Assembly: GCA_048772705.1 (NCBI GenBank) | Contig: JBLWGC010000205.1 | Span: 1 to 64,000 of the forward strand | Direction of reading: 5' to 3' | DNA length: 64,000 nt | Origin: Leidyana gryllorum EB-2025a | Lineage: Eukaryota > Apicomplexa | Shown here: piece by piece, positions 33,865 to 47,300 of the stretch | How the letters are laid out: each line of letters begins with the position of its first letter | Position numbering within the stretch: position 1 is the stretch's first letter | The notes under the pieces: generated by a model | Databases searched by the model: none | The model's input: only the letters and a program-made list of their open reading frames with translations | Told to the model about the DNA's origin: nothing | Position numbers and translations under genes: made by a program

Positions 33865-36800
33865 TTACTTTTCGACGGCTTTCAGGAGAGCAGGCCTGTG
33901 ATCAGCGATCATCCGAATCCAGTGGTCGGCTGGCGAACTGGGAGCGTGGACGGAGGCGACCTACGGAAAGTGAGAGATGGAGAGAGAGTATATAGCAGAA
34001 GGAATGTCTATATATGACCACCACGACGACGATAACAGACAGCGAGCATTGAAGAATGATGAATCTTTCATCATCATCTCAACATCTCATCAACAGCATC
34101 AATGAATATATGACGGATCGATCCCAGATGTCTTTGAATTTCTTCTTACCTGCCATATCCATCCTATGATATGTTCAGCATATAGATGCGCTCTTCGACC
34201 AGTGACAGCGGGAGTTGCAGAGACGACGCGGCCGACTTTGGCCATAAGGTGCAACAGACTGGTTGTGACAAGCAGCAGGTATTCTGGGGACCAGACGGTA
34301 TCCTCTTTCTGCTGTTTGGCAATGTCGCTCGGTTGCTGCTCTTCGTTGCTGACGCCTAAGGACTCCAAGAACTTGAAAAGACCTGAGACTATCAGTCCGA
34401 AAAGGAAGCGCGCCTGCCAATTCCGTCCTGTGCCTTGGCGATTCCACCCTTCCATCAAGGTGGCCAGTGGTCGGAGGTTGGTGTGCAGTCTGGTGGACTC
34501 AGGGTTGCTCATGCAGGCCTCCAAAGTAGAACGAATGGTCTCCGAGCATTCAGCTTCCGAAGTGTCCGTGGCTTTCGGCTGATGCAATAGCTTCAGATAG
34601 TGCTCCAGGAACGTCGTGACACACGGGTCGAGCGAATCTCGGATGTCGTGTTCCCCTGCCGTTGCATAGACACTCAATACGTCGCTGGATAAGCTGATAG
34701 GAGAGAGAAAAGAAGACAGGTCAAGATGGACGAATAAGTGAGGATCGTTACCAGATTTGCAGCGTCGAAGCCAATTTTGAGCCGCACGTTCGAACGAGAT
34801 ACTCTTGTAGCCGTCTCATTCCACTCTGACACTGATTCACAGACTGAGCGTCACTCCATACAATCTGATACCTCCGAGCCATTTGCCTGCGCGCGACAAA
34901 CATTGTGTAAACTAATCGGGGCGCCAACGATGACCTCACTGCAGAGATTTGAGGCTCTTAGACAAAAAGCCGTCCATAAGCATCATCAGAGCCACTCCAT
35001 AGCGTTCAAACTGCTCCGTGTCCGGGATCGGTGGAGAGCTGCGAGCAGTGAGTGATTTTCGATCAAACAGAGAGGCGCTTAATAGTCACTCACACACTGG
35101 CGACGACGTTCTCGAGGGCTTGCAGAAGTGCCTCCAGAGCGAGCTGATCCATCAGGGGCGACGAAGAGCTCCCGGCAACACACTCTGTGGCCGCGTTCAC
35201 GTAGGTTGGGCCTTTGACCACATCCATTGGGTCCTCTGTAGGGGGGGTGGAGACGTCTGGATGATCGGAGCGGCTTACCGCCGGACACGTAGGCTTCGAC
35301 AAACACAGCCAGACTTATGGGGACTAAGCCCGTCCAGACAAAGATGTGACTGAGCAGCTCGCTGACTCGGGCCCCTCCAATGCCGGTGATCAGTGAGGCC
35401 AAAGTCACAGCGTGGCTCTGCAAGTGGACTGTTTGAGACTCGGTGATGGCATCCACGATCTCTGGCGGCGTCGGAGGCGCATTGCTGTGGACGAACAGAG
35501 ATGTGTGAGAGTGAACAACAACTGAGTGAGGTTTGCAGTGTACCTGACAGTGGCAGCGGCGGAGAGCAGACGGTACGGCTGCTCAACCGACAGAAGGGTA
35601 TAAGCCTCGAGAACCTTAGAAGCTGTGAGTGAGCGAGCGAGCGAATGAATAATTGAGTGGTGAGTGAGTGAGTGTCACTCACAGAGCAGTCCTATGATCT
35701 CGTCTTTGGAGAAATCGAGGACGGGCTCGACGACTCCGAGACATTGAGGTATACAGCTGAGGATTGCAGCCATCTCTCCTTCCTTTTGGATATCCTGTCA
35801 GATTGGGATGCCACCCATCATTGGGGGTCTTAGCGAGCGCTATACCCACCACCAGGATGAGACTAACAAAGTCTTTGAGAGTGACAAAGATGCCGTCAGA
35901 CATGATTTGGGGCGCTTCAACCGGGGGATTGGTGAAACTCTGTTGGACGACTTCATTGAGCGCCTGGCCTTCGGCGAGCGCACACTGACAAATACCCAAA
36001 AGCCCAATGAGTTGCGCTTGTGAGGCTTCGGCTGGTCTGTAGAATCATTTGATTTGATCACAGAGTTGCGGGAAGAGAGTGCTCACGAAGCAATCAGTTT
36101 CAGCAACTCGGCCAGGTGGGCGGCTAAACAGGTTGCCACAGCCTCCACAGCGAGAGTCACACTTGCGGTCCCAACGGTCGGTAGATTTGTAGCCTTATCG
36201 ATAAGACAGAGTTTGCGAGCAATGCTCGCTCGCGTATCGTCAGAGAGGATCCGATGGGGCCACTTGATGTCTCTGAGCACTTTGGCGGCGTTGGCAAAGT
36301 CGTGAGGGGGCTGCGATTTCAGAAGCGTCAGTCCGTCCGCAAGTGTGTCCAAGTTCTCCTTGAAGGCAGTTAACTCGTGAACGATACCCTCCACAGCGAG
36401 ACGCCCCAATTCGAGGATCGCATTCAAAAAGTCCGACAGTGAGGAGCTCTCCTCAAACCCAAAGTCGTCTTTAATGAGCACATCCACTCCCAATACCAAC
36501 TCGAGCGCTTGGGCCGGTTCATTATGTGCCAAGTGCTGAGACACAGTGGTGGTGCGCACTGCACGTGGCCGCAACAAACCGGGGAGACTTACCGTTTGCA
36601 CTTTGCGAGGCAAAGCTGCGAGTTCGTTCAGTTTCTGACATAATTGCTGACGATGGAGTTGGCGCTGATACAAGAGTGTGTGTGTGTGAGAGAGAGAGAG
36701 CGGCGCGCGCGATGGTGTCTCACTCTCAGATTTACGAATTGTGGTCCCAAATCAGCGTTGAGCGATTGGCGTTGTTGCATGACGACATCGAAGCTGTCGC

Positions 36801-37167
36801 TGGCGAGAGATATCTTTGTCTTGGCTGCTTCAGCCGCTTCGGCCATAGCCGTTAAGCCCGACATGGCGGTGAAGAGGCTGCGATAGTTGTCGTGGAGGAG
36901 CGCTTGAAGTTCGCTATCGGCGGTGCGGACAGCTGCTCCAGCGTTGGCAGCTTCCGCAACGAGTTCATCCAGACTGAGTGTCCTGAGCATTCGTTGGCAT
37001 ACAGTGTTGGCATCGGCCGGTGGTTCGGATTTGGACACATGAGAGCTGCGGGTGGACGTCTTGTGGGTTCTCGTGACGAGGGGTTCCGAGGTGTCGACTG
37101 CTTCAGAGGTGCCGCTGGGGTCACTCAATCCATAGTACTCCTTAAGTCGTCCCTCCAAGTCTGTCAT
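33865..37167 (-). CDS. VPS51: VPS51, subunit of the GARP/EARP tethering complex
   Basis: VPS51 links GARP, which tethers endosome-derived vesicles at the trans-Golgi, to SNAREs and Arl/Rab6 proteins. The start MTDLEGRLKEYYGL carries the family's YYGL box. The VPS51 core follows (LSLDELVAEAANAGAAVRTADSE, ALLHDNYRSLFTAMSGLTAM, SFDVVMQQRQSLN, LHRQQLCQKLNELAALP). The rest is a long helical rod in several exons. I place the last exon at 33960-33865, joined by a 189-nt intron (33961-34149) with a strong CAG/GTAAG donor and a pyrimidine-rich TTTCCGTAG acceptor; without splicing the protein ends at 34099. The start codon overlaps the stop of the upstream gene as ATGA. An internal intron (36665-36723) is mostly GT/GA repeat. 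Confidence 0.82.
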
Positions 37168-40100
37168 CTTTCGATAGGCAGCGTGAGTTTGGGTTCAGGT
37201 GGAGCTGAGAGGACCTTCTGGTCCGCCAAAGGAGACCAAATTCCATAAAACTGGGGGTCCACCAAATCCCCCATAGTCCGAGTGAGGAGGGCGAGGAGTG
37301 TGGCAGCCGGTTTGTCGGTGAGGAAACGACGGAACTTTGTACTTTGGGCCTCAGAGAATCGTCGAAGCGCGGTACGGACAGCTGGTGCCTCTCTCAAAAT
37401 GTCCTTATCTACTTGAAGACATATGTTCATAGCGGCTAAGCCGCCGAGAAGTCTGGTGGTGGCCGAAGGGCCATCGGAGGTCATAATGTCTAAACAGATG
37501 CCAAAGGCCTCCACTGAGTCAAAGTGCAGTGCCAACTCTTCTAATCCTTTGAGTCCAACGACAACATTCAGAGTTCGCAGTGACAATTCGTGCAATTTGT
37601 CCGTCATTTCCGATGCCGCGTCTCCCTTCTCACTCACACACCGCAGCACCAAAGTCGGTAATTCACTCGCCATAAACCGTTTCCGAGCGCCAATCTGTTA
37701 GAAAAGGCAGCGAATGGCAACAAAACAGTCACACGACTTACCCGTTTCCGGGGGTCAGCCAGCCCGGCTATGGTGAGGGCGAGGACGGCGGCCCGCGTAT
37801 CTCTGACCGATTGTGTCGAGTAATGGGTCTTCTTGACGCTGTTGGGTACGCCCAAATCAGTGTGGAAAGGGATTGAGGGCCAACGGTGGAATCCGGTTTG
37901 GTGCTGAATGGTCAGTGTCTCTTCCAAAACTCCCGGAGCGGCTTTCACCAACACGTCCACAATCTTATTGTCATCGACCCCTCTCCAGGGGAGAGTTGTC
38001 AGTATCCACAACGCACCGGAAGCCGTCTCGGTGGTGGTGGACTCCGCTTCGAGAGCCGCGAGTGCCAAGTTGACCAGATCAACGCGATCTTCCCACAGCA
38101 AATATCTTCCCAATCCGGTTGTGAGCAAAACAGCAAACAGCCGAACCACATTGGGATGCGATGCCGACGGACTGGAGATTGTCAATAACTGTTTAACACA
38201 CCCGGATTTGTGAATCGCTCGAATGTGTGTGGCTGAAACCTCAGCCAAACTGGCCAATGCCGGCAAAGCCGCCTTTGTCTTTAGAAGATGAGCTGTCAAC
38301 CATTCAATCTCCGCCATATTCTCCTCGTGGGCCATCCACACTGGTGGAGACTTCCGGATGGGCCGTAATCCACTCAGAATCTCATCGGGTGCCGCCGAGT
38401 CGTACAGAGCGACTTCTCTTTGTCGAGGCTCCACCGCCGTTGCCAATGCTATGATTTGATTCATCGGCGTTGGCAACAGACGGCCGTGGGGATACAATTC
38501 TCGGTGCGCCCTGCGAGCGAACACTTCGATCCCCACACACGCACTCTCCAAAATCAACTCATCCTCCTCCCACACTGTCAACGCTACGAACGGATTGTGA
38601 TTTAAAACAATGCAATATGCAAAGCAAAGCAATGCAAAGACAGAAGACCGCCTCACCTTTGCAGAACACTTTGTATTGATCATTCTTCCGATGCCCCATC
38701 CTGGTGACTGACAATACTTTGATTATTGCCAACGCTTTCAGACCGCTTCGCGGAGATTTGCGTTCCGTCGCAGCTTTGTTAAACTCCTCAATGGCTAAAT
38801 TGACCACCGCAGTATTGATGGGAATGCCAAAGTCCAGAACGATCGACATCAACACAAACACTTTAGTGGTCACACCATCATCCTCCACTGCCAAGATCGG
38901 TTCCAAAGATCTCACCACCATCTGTCGCTCGGCGTCTCCGAGTGCGGCCTTCTCTTTGACCAGAAACTCAGTGGCCACTTCCAGTCCCAATCGGCATTCC
39001 TCCTTCTGGCAGGGATAGTACGACAGACCCAACAAGAGGGTGCGACCGGCCAGCTGTCTCAAACGCTCGTCCTCGGGCATCTCTTTCTCCATCGCCATTC
39101 TTAGCGCCACAACGACACTGAAAGCCTTTCTCAGTCCCAATTCGGCGCCCTGATACAAATGCTCCACCTCCACTGTCAGCTCCTTCACACTCATACTGCG
39201 ATAGTTATCCAAACTGTTCGGAAACACCTCCAGCATATCCTTACAGAAACCACGTGGCAACAGTGTCCGCACCTCCCGTCGATTCTCGGCACTCAGAAAC
39301 TCGCCACCCCCAACGCTCTTCACTGGTTTTGGACTCAGAATACTCGCTGCGTCTCGACGAACGGGGGATAGAAAGGCCATAGGAGACATTGCCTTGGCCA
39401 CTTCAGCCCCTCCACCGGCAGCAGCCGGACCCTCGTACAACTTGACTCTCGCACTCGACAACGCACTGCTCTGACTCGTCAGCGACGGAGACGGCCGGGG
39501 ACGGGGAACTGGTGACACAGTCGGAGTGGGCGGCGGAGACGGAGACGGAGACGGCGATCTCACCGTCGGAGATGCTGGAATCGACGGTGATACAGTTGTT
39601 GGAGAATTGATCTGTGCCGGAGCGGGAGAGACGGGTGGAGACGCTGCAGGAGACGCGTTCCGGGCGCCCGGTGAGCTTAAGGGCGGCCCCGTAGCCGGCC
39701 GTCCGGACTCCTCTGCCAATTTGGGCACAGAAGTGTCCGGAAGCGGAGGGATTGAGGGTGGAGCCGAGGGAGGGGGGGGCGAGATGATTGGTGCCATTGG
39801 AGTTTTGATGCGGGGAGGGCTCGAAACGGCCGCCGACGCTGATGCCGCAATCGGAGACGGTGACGCAGGATTGGATGGGGGAGGAGGAACTTTGGGTTCT
39901 CCCGGGTGGGACGGCAACGGGCCCTTAGCTATCGGCTCATTCGGTACCGTCGACTTGGCCACCTTTGCAGTCCCCGGGGGCGGCGGAAATGGAGGCGTCT
40001 CCGTGATCTGTTTGATCTCGTCAGCTTTCTTGCGGGCGCTAAAAGGTGCGTCAGCAGTCTTCTTGGGGCTCTGCTGCGGAGGCCGACTCTTCGGCGGAAG

Positions 40101-41689
40101 CTCCACTAAGGCTGTGGGAGACACCTTTTGGAACCGACGAGGACTCGATGAAGACGAGGAAGAAGAGGTGAACGGCAGCCGCGGGATTATTCGGTCACCG
40201 GTGGGCGGAGCGGAGGCTTTGATCACTCGTGATGAGGGCTCTGATGGAGTCGACGGTCTCAGTGAGGGGAGCGGAGAGGTCGAGACAGAAGGGGAGGAGG
40301 GGGGAGTGAAAGGCTGAGACGGAGACGGGGTGGGGGCTGAAGAGATCGAGGGATGAGTATTGGACGAAGAAGATGTCTGCCACACAGCCTTTGGGATGAG
40401 AGCTTTCCCGGGGCCCTCTTTCGCAGGAAAGAGACGAATCCGTGGGCTGAGATCAGTGGGGCCCTCAGCGGCTTTGCCAGCGGCTTTTGACACACTCGGA
40501 GACGCCATCTTTGCTGCAATCTGTGGCATCTTTGCACTCGGAGGAGGGGGCGACGGAGTTTGTTTGGAGACTGTTGGAGGGAGTGGCGGTGGTGATGGTG
40601 ACGGCTGTTTTGATTGAGGAGACGGCGACAGAGTGGAGGGCGGAGGCGACATTTGCGGCGATCTCGTTGCCGCCAGAAAAGCCTTCATGGCGGCCTTCTC
40701 GTTGGCTTCTCGTGTCTCTGCCTCCAATTGTTGAGCTCTGATGATTTCGGCCTCCCGTCGCTTTCTCTCCTTCTCAGCAGCGCGTCTCTCGCACTCTTCT
40801 TTTTCGATCTGACGACGTTGCAGATCTTCTTGTTGAGCGGCTTCCCGCTTTCGTCTCTCGGCTGCTGCGGTCTCTTCCTTCCGCTTACGTTCAGCTTCGA
40901 GTTCCGCCTGTTTCTTGGCTGCGGCTGCGGCTGCGGCAGCAGCAGCTTTCTCCTGTTGCCGTCTCTGTTCTCTCTCTGCCTCTTCTTGGCGAGCTCGTTG
41001 CCGTCTCTCTTCTTCTGCTGCAGCCGCGGCCTCGGCTTCAGCTTTGGCTGCAGCCAACTGGGCTTTGATAATGGCCTGTTGATGGGCCTCGATGCTGGGT
41101 GACTTGTTGGGTGGCGGTATGCCGAGAGCGTTTTCAACGGCTGTGAGGGCGTTTCGGAGTGCGGCCTGAAGTTCTTTGAGTTCGTCGGCCGAGACGCGTG
41201 CGGATTGTTCCGACTGGAGTTGAGTGGTCACACGAGCACAAAGGTTGAGTAACTCAACGTGTGCGAGAAGGCCGTGTCTGGTCTTGGCTGGGGAGACTTG
41301 GGCGAGTTTGTCCTGGAAGTCATGTTGTGCCTGATGGTATCTGAGTACGACAGCTCTGAGATCGCTAATCTTTTCGAGTTCGGGTATCGATTGTACTCTG
41401 TTTCATCAGTGTTGTGTACCGCGACTGTACCCGCCTACCTACCTGAACTGCTCGAGGGGTGTTATATGTGGGCGATAGAGGTGTTGTTTGTACGCAAGAA
41501 GCTCTGAAGCGGGAGGTAGTGGAGGACGAGGTATCTTCTCTTCCTTGAGTCCCGTCTCTTTGGTAGCTATTAGGTCCTTGAGACGGTTTGCCCGTTCAAC
41601 TCTGTGCCCACAATAGTCGCTATCGGTTCTTACACTCAGACTTACAGTGACTTGGCTGTCGGGGGAGGCTCAGGTGATGGAGGTGACAT
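37164..41689 (-). CDS. large unknown protein: coiled coil, Pro/Ser-rich linker, helical-repeat C-terminus
   Basis: About 1430 residues in five exons starting MSPPSPEPPPTAKSL. Introns lie near 41600-41645, 41407-41450, 38577-38655 and 37696-37740. Regions: a helical start (about 20-150), a charged Ala/Glu/Arg coiled coil (about 170-290), a Pro/Ser-rich disordered linker of roughly 400 residues, then an all-helical C-terminal half of HEAT/ARM style (ECRLGLEVATEFLVKEKAAL; GLKALAIIKVLSVTRMGH; RTLNVVVGLKGLEELALHF). I do not recognise the family. GLE1 was considered because of the coiled-coil then helical layout, but no GLE1 signature is seen. Its TGA stop overlaps the ATG of VPS51 by four bases, so the two may share an mRNA. 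It is divergent from CLPTM1 by 53 bp. Confidence 0.75.
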
Positions 41690-41742
41690 CCTGACTCAAG
41701 ACACACCTGCACCTTTTCTCTTCTTTTTGCTGCCCGACAGCC

Positions 41743-44096
41743 ATGTTGAAGGCTTTAGGCTCTTTGGCTATCGCAGGATGGATTGGTTACAGTGTCAAGC
41801 AGTTCGTAACGGTGACCGCCCCGCCCAGCTGTAAAGGCGACCCGGCCAGTCATGACTGTCTAAGCCCCCTCGCGCCTCTCGGCACAGCCTACCAGTTACA
41901 CACTTACCTCTCGGAGTCCCCTCCCACCTCGTTGGGGATGAGTCCAGACAAAGCCATCCCGATCCCGCGTGTCGGCTCGGCGGGCCGTCTCGAGTATCTC
42001 GGGGCCTTCCAGACCGTCGTTGGGGAGGAGGACATTTGTGGCGCCACCACTGTGGTGCGCCACAATCCCCTTCACGACGAGACGGATGCGATGAGTAGTG
42101 CATCACGTCTGGTTCACGAACCGGTGAAGCGTGGCTGGCTGGGTCGGCTATTCGGCTCCAAACGTAAATGTGTTTCGGCTATCGACCTCACATTGCCCCC
42201 CGAATGGCGTTCTAATGCTACGAATCTGTTCCTCACCGCGGTGGCTGTGGACGGCAAAGCTCCCGGAAAGAATCCAGCGCCATTCCGTCCTGTCATCAAT
42301 CGGGTGACAATGCTCTATGCCCCAGGTGAGCCGTTGCCCCAACTCGCCGCTGCCCCAACTCGCCGTCTCCCCACAGAAAAGAAGCTCCGCGCCCACAAAC
42401 GACTGCTTCTGCGACAAAGAGCCGATGATCCAAAGATCCTCGAAGCGGCGCTGGAGGCTAAAGCCAAAGAGAATCCCACCGCCTCAGTCCCCAAGAGAGT
42501 TCTGGTGGGCCCAATAGAGCTGACTGATGCAAACGCAACGAGTCTCCGATCAATGGGATTCCGGCATTGGATTCAGGGGAAGGTGAGACGACGGGGCAGG
42601 CAGACCAGACACTGCTCACTCTCTCCTCCTCCCCGACAGACCTTCTCTCCCTCACTATATTTGGATACAATGGTGTCTCCGCGAGATGAGTATCAGTCCC
42701 TCGTTTGGACTCCCGATGACACACCTATCGTTATGCGAGTGGAACTCGCCCCCGTCTCGTGGCGCAAACAGGCTTTGGTACACATCTTTGACAAATCCTT
42801 TGACTACATGGAGTCCAATCTCGGAACCTCCCGCTACGACTCGGACAGCTTGAAGCTTTTGGTGCGTCCCGAACTGTCGCTCTCGATGATAATCGCACTC
42901 TCTGCAGCTCGCTGGCGAATCTCCGGTGATTCTGTTGATAACGTTCGTTGTCTCGGGGCTCCATATGGTATTCGAGTTCCTGGCGCTCTCCTCCAACCTT
43001 TCCCACTTCAACGAAACCACAAAGGACGCCGCGCGTTCGGAACGCGTCTCGGTGAGCATTCGGGAGTCTTCCAGAAACTCATTCTTAACAACAGAGACGA
43101 GCGGTGGCCATTGATACAGTACTGGAAGTATTCATTCTGGCGTGGCTCAGAGATGAGGGTGAAGCGACTTTGGTTCAGATCATGTTGGCGGTGAAGATTG
43201 CATTCAATCTGTGGCGCTATTTCAAACTCGCCTCGTGAGTCGTTCTCCTTCTCCCCCCTCACGGAACCCTACCGCAGGATGCAGAAGAAGCCAAAGGCGA
43301 AGGCCAGCGCTAAGGCCAAGTTGGGTAAACAGATTGGAGACAAAGCAGCCGCCAGCGCCGAAGCAGAAACCGGCAGCGGAGACGAGACCGAAGAGCGAGA
43401 AGGGGACAGTGGAACCTCGTCTACTCTCAAACTCAGTTGGAAGGATGCCTTCTCGCTACAAAGGCTGAGAGCTCGAAGAGACAGGGAGTCGGCAGAAGAT
43501 TTTGAACAGGGATGTCTCGTTGCGCTGACCACCGTCATGATACCCATCGGAATAGCCTTTGGCCTCTACCAACTCATATGGGTTCCTCAAAAAGGATGGT
43601 AAGTTGACGACTCGGACGCTCGGTACCACTGTCACCGGTTTGTTTACGCAGGGTGAGCTGGGTGATCAAGTCGTGCGCTATGAGCAGTTACGTCGGAGGG
43701 TTCGTCGCAATGACGCCTCAACTATACAAGAACTTCTACTTCAAGAGCGTGGAGCATCTACCCTGGACGACTTTGACGTATCAATTTTTGAACACGATCA
43801 TCGATGATTTGTTCAGCTTCTTGATCCGGATGCCGAAAGCACACAGAGTGTCCGTCTTCCGCGACGATATCATATTCGTGATCTACTGGATTCAGGTGGG
43901 TTTGGGATTAATAGAGTGTGTGCACACACGTGTGTGGCAGAAACGGCATTACCGCTCGAAAAGCGACACTGCCGAGGGCGAGAGACCTGCGGAGACGGCA
44001 GACACCAAAGTGGTTGATACAAAGACCAAAGCTTTGCCCCAAGGTGTACGACAGAGAATAAAGAAGGAAGAAAAACTCAAGCAGTCCGGTCAGTAG
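41743..44096 (+). CDS. CLPTM1: CLPTM1/CLPTM1L family multi-pass membrane protein
   Basis: Family members are ER/Golgi membrane proteins; CLPTM1L is a lipid scramblase for glucosaminyl-PI in GPI anchor synthesis. The start MLKALGSLAIAGWIGYSVKQF is a membrane anchor. A large lumenal domain follows, then the conserved membrane block: ITFVVSGLHMVFEFLALSSNLSHF, a segment ending in LWRYFKLAS, GYVGG-like YVGGFVAMTPQLYKNFYFKSV, HLPWTTLTYQFLNTIIDDLF and MPKAHRVSVFRDDIIFVIYW. The sequence KNFYFKSVEHLPW matches the family hallmark. About eight exons; introns of 44-63 nt were read near 42583, 42859, 43053, 43236 and 43600. The last intron (43896-43940, 45 nt) is in frame and stop-free and contains the CACACGTGTG palindrome. 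The tail is highly charged. Confidence 0.88.
43925..43934. promoter_or_regulatory. palindrome core CACACGTGTG, copy 4 (CLPTM1 intron)
   Basis: It lies six bases before the acceptor of a 45-nt intron and is preceded by a second palindrome, GTGTGTGCACACAC. Confidence 0.45.
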
Positions 44097-44390
44097 GTAG
44101 AAATAGGGGTAAAAAAAAGTGGTAGGGTGAACATGTGTTGGCGGTCGGTAAAGTTTGGTGTCTGTTTCGACGCCGTTTACGGTGCGGAGAGTCGAGATCA
44201 GATACGGTGGCGTGCGGACCCAAGCTGTTTGCCGTTAAACTGAGGGTCAAGACGACGGGATTGTGGACTGACGGTCGGAAATCCTCAGTAATCGGGCCGC
44301 CGGGCCAATTCCGATCGATCGTGCGGCCGTGGGGGAGTGCAAAAAAGATATTTTGATCCTCTTTGACGGGACCGCTCTCTAGCAGCGGGG

Positions 44391-47300
44391 ATGTCCCGGA
44401 CGGTACGCAACTGGTGCGACATATGTCGTGACTTACAGCCGGACATAGCATGTAAGTACTTTGGCAAAGCATTCTCAAGCAATTTTGTAGGCATTACCGA
44501 GGGCTGTGGCAAGAAGTTCCACGAAGACTGTCTCAGAAACGCCGGCCTCTGGCGAGCCGAAGACGTTCGCGCGGAATATGTGGTAAGACAAACTCCGAAC
44601 ACACTCCTCACTCCATTGCCATTGATCTCGTCAGTGCCCCGACTGCCGGGAATCCAATACCAATGAAAGCTTCTGCTATATTTGCAAGAAGGAGCTTATC
44701 GTAGCCAAGAAGCGCCGCAAACGCACCGATGGAGGACCGCCCCCAAAACGTGTCACTCGTGCCCACTCTTCCAGCAACAGCGACCTGCCAGCCAAAGAAG
44801 CGGAAGCAGAAGCCGCTGCTGCCGAACAAGCAGACGAGGCTGCAAATAATACCGAATCAGGAACAGAGGGCCAAGCACCTCGTCGCTCCAGACGCACCGC
44901 TGCCCTCAAAGCAGCTGCGGCAGCAGCAGCTGAAGGGGGGGCAGAAGAGGATGGAGGCGCCTCAGACGCCGATTCCGCTGCCGAGGAAGGACGCTTAAAG
45001 AAGAGCGATATGACTGCCAATGAGGATTTTGTACTCTGCGATGGGTGTGCCAATAGCGCACACTTACGCTGCCTTGGGCTCACCAGTCTGCCTCAAGAAG
45101 GCGATAGTGATTTGTGGTTCTGTACAGAATGTGACCCCAACAGTGCCACTGCGACCTCAATGGCTCGCCAGGAGGCTGAGCGCCGCGCCGCTGCACTCAA
45201 GTCCAGCAATGCCAACGCCTCCAAGAATAAACTCGGAGGCAACGTCGACATTTGTTACGTCTGTCAGAAAGGTGGAAAGCTTCTGGGCTGCGATTTCTGC
45301 GAACAAGCCTTCCATCCTCGCTGCATTGATGCTGAGTTTCTCGAGTTTGAAGAGGCGCCTCAAAATCAGGCGGCCGCAGACGCTGCAACCCCTTCATCCG
45401 TGGTCAAGCCTGAAGCTGACAAATGGCGATGTCCGATCTGCAAGGGCGAGGATCCACTCAAGAACATGGCCCACAAGCGCCTCAGTCGTACCGCTATGCT
45501 CAAGTTAAGTCGGGAATGGCAGGATTGCATCCGAGTGGCTCACCGCAAGTGCCGCCTCAACCGCGATAAGTTCCTCTGGAACTGCCGAGACACGCTATTG
45601 CCTTTCGTTACTCAAAAGACTATCAATCGACTCAAGAAGCAATTCGCACCCAATAGCCGATGGCCGGAAAAGGCACTTCCCAAGCCTAAGACGCGCGCAC
45701 GGAGACACCACACACGTGTGGACACGGATGATACCACTGAATCTGAGCGGGAAGAACTAAGTCCCGAAGAGTCCCGTCGGGAATTGGAGATAGCTGCGTT
45801 GAAGAGTTACAGGAAGGCTGAACGAGCGGCTAAGAAGAAGGATGACTCCAAGCTACTTAAGGAAGGCGTTCACCTGAAGTCCTACCAGATTATTGGTGTT
45901 GGATGGTTGTTGAACGCTTTCACGAACAAAGCAGGAGCCATTCTTGCGGACGAAATGGGTTTGGGAAAGACCATTCAATGTCTGACGTTCCTGTCTGCTT
46001 TGAAAGCTCTTGATCTGACTGGGCCTCACTTGATTGTGGTTCCTTTGAGTACGGTTGGTAACTGGGCACGTGAGATCCGGAAGTTCGTCCCTCACCTGAA
46101 ATTCGTCAAGATTTGCGGTTCGCGGTTTGAGCGAGAGCACACGATGGCCGATCCAACTGCCTCTCAAGGGTTGTACGACTTGTACATCACGACATACGAG
46201 ACTGTGGTGACGGAAGAGTCGTTCTTTTGCGACAATTTCTCTTGGCAGACACTGATTTTGGACGAAGCCCACCGCATCAAGAACGAGTCGGGTCGAATTC
46301 GTCATTCTTTGGACCGCGTGGCGGCGAATATGCGTGTGCTTCTTACTGGCACTCCATTGCAGAACAACGTCAAAGAGTTGTTCACGTTACTCAATTTCCT
46401 ATTTCCGGACGTCCTTAAAGACAGTGATACATTCGAGAAGGTTTTCAGTAGCAAACCGACTGGTCCACAATCAGCGGTTGACCAAGCGGCGGGTATCAAT
46501 GAGATTCTGGATGCGTCTGCAATCAATGCAGTCACTCATTTGTTGGGCAAAATGATGTTAAGACGCACAAAAGATCTGGTGGTGCGACTGCCACGGAAAC
46601 ACGAGCATGACATTTGGATTCCTTTATCGCCTATGAGTGCATTTTGGTACAAGAAGCTTTTGGATGTGTCTGAAGCAGCGTTCCAGCAGCAGTTGGTCAA
46701 GAAGTTGCTCGGCACAGTGGTCAAAATGCGAATTTGCTGTTGCCATCCACGAGGTTTAGTTACTAGAGACGCCCAGTTAACTCGGTTCAAGGAGGCATTC
46801 ATGTGTCTCGAAGGCGAAGAAGAGATCACCGACTCGGCCAACAGTCTCATTGAATTGGAGGGTGAAGATCACATACGCGCCAGCTCAAAACTGGTCGTAT
46901 TGGACAAACTCCTCACTCAACTACACGTCCAAAACGTCGCTGTCAGCGAGCCTTACCGCCGCGACTATGTACAAAACGTCAAAGATCTTTACGTTCAGAA
47001 CCATCCGCCCCCTCCTCTGCAACCCCCACCTCCCCCTGCCAAGGACTCTTCAGCTTCGAAGAAAAAGTCTGCGAGTACCAAAGCTGCCAACAAGAGCCTC
47101 CCACTGACGGCCAAATCAGGCACAGAAGCGGGCAGCACAAAGGATGAAACCCTGGCCTCCCAGCCCCCACCGACCACTGATGGCGGCCTGGGAGTGGCAC
47201 CACTCACTGAGGGCGGTGCTCTGGCTGCCGGATTGAGTCGCAGTGAACCTCCTTTGGGTGGAACCGCGAGTGAGCTGTCTGTTTCCACCACTTCTGGTGG

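Noticed and set aside
34006-34149. Unspliced VPS51 ending at 34099
   Set aside because: A strong donor and a pyrimidine-rich acceptor allow a further helical exon; the unspliced tail is not family-like. This stays unconfirmed.
39526-40317. Plus-strand Gly-rich frame of 263 residues
   Set aside because: It is the complement of the Pro/Ser-rich linker of the minus-strand unknown protein.
37164-41689. Identification as mRNA export factor GLE1
   Set aside because: Only the coiled-coil then helical layout is similar; no GLE1 motif is present.
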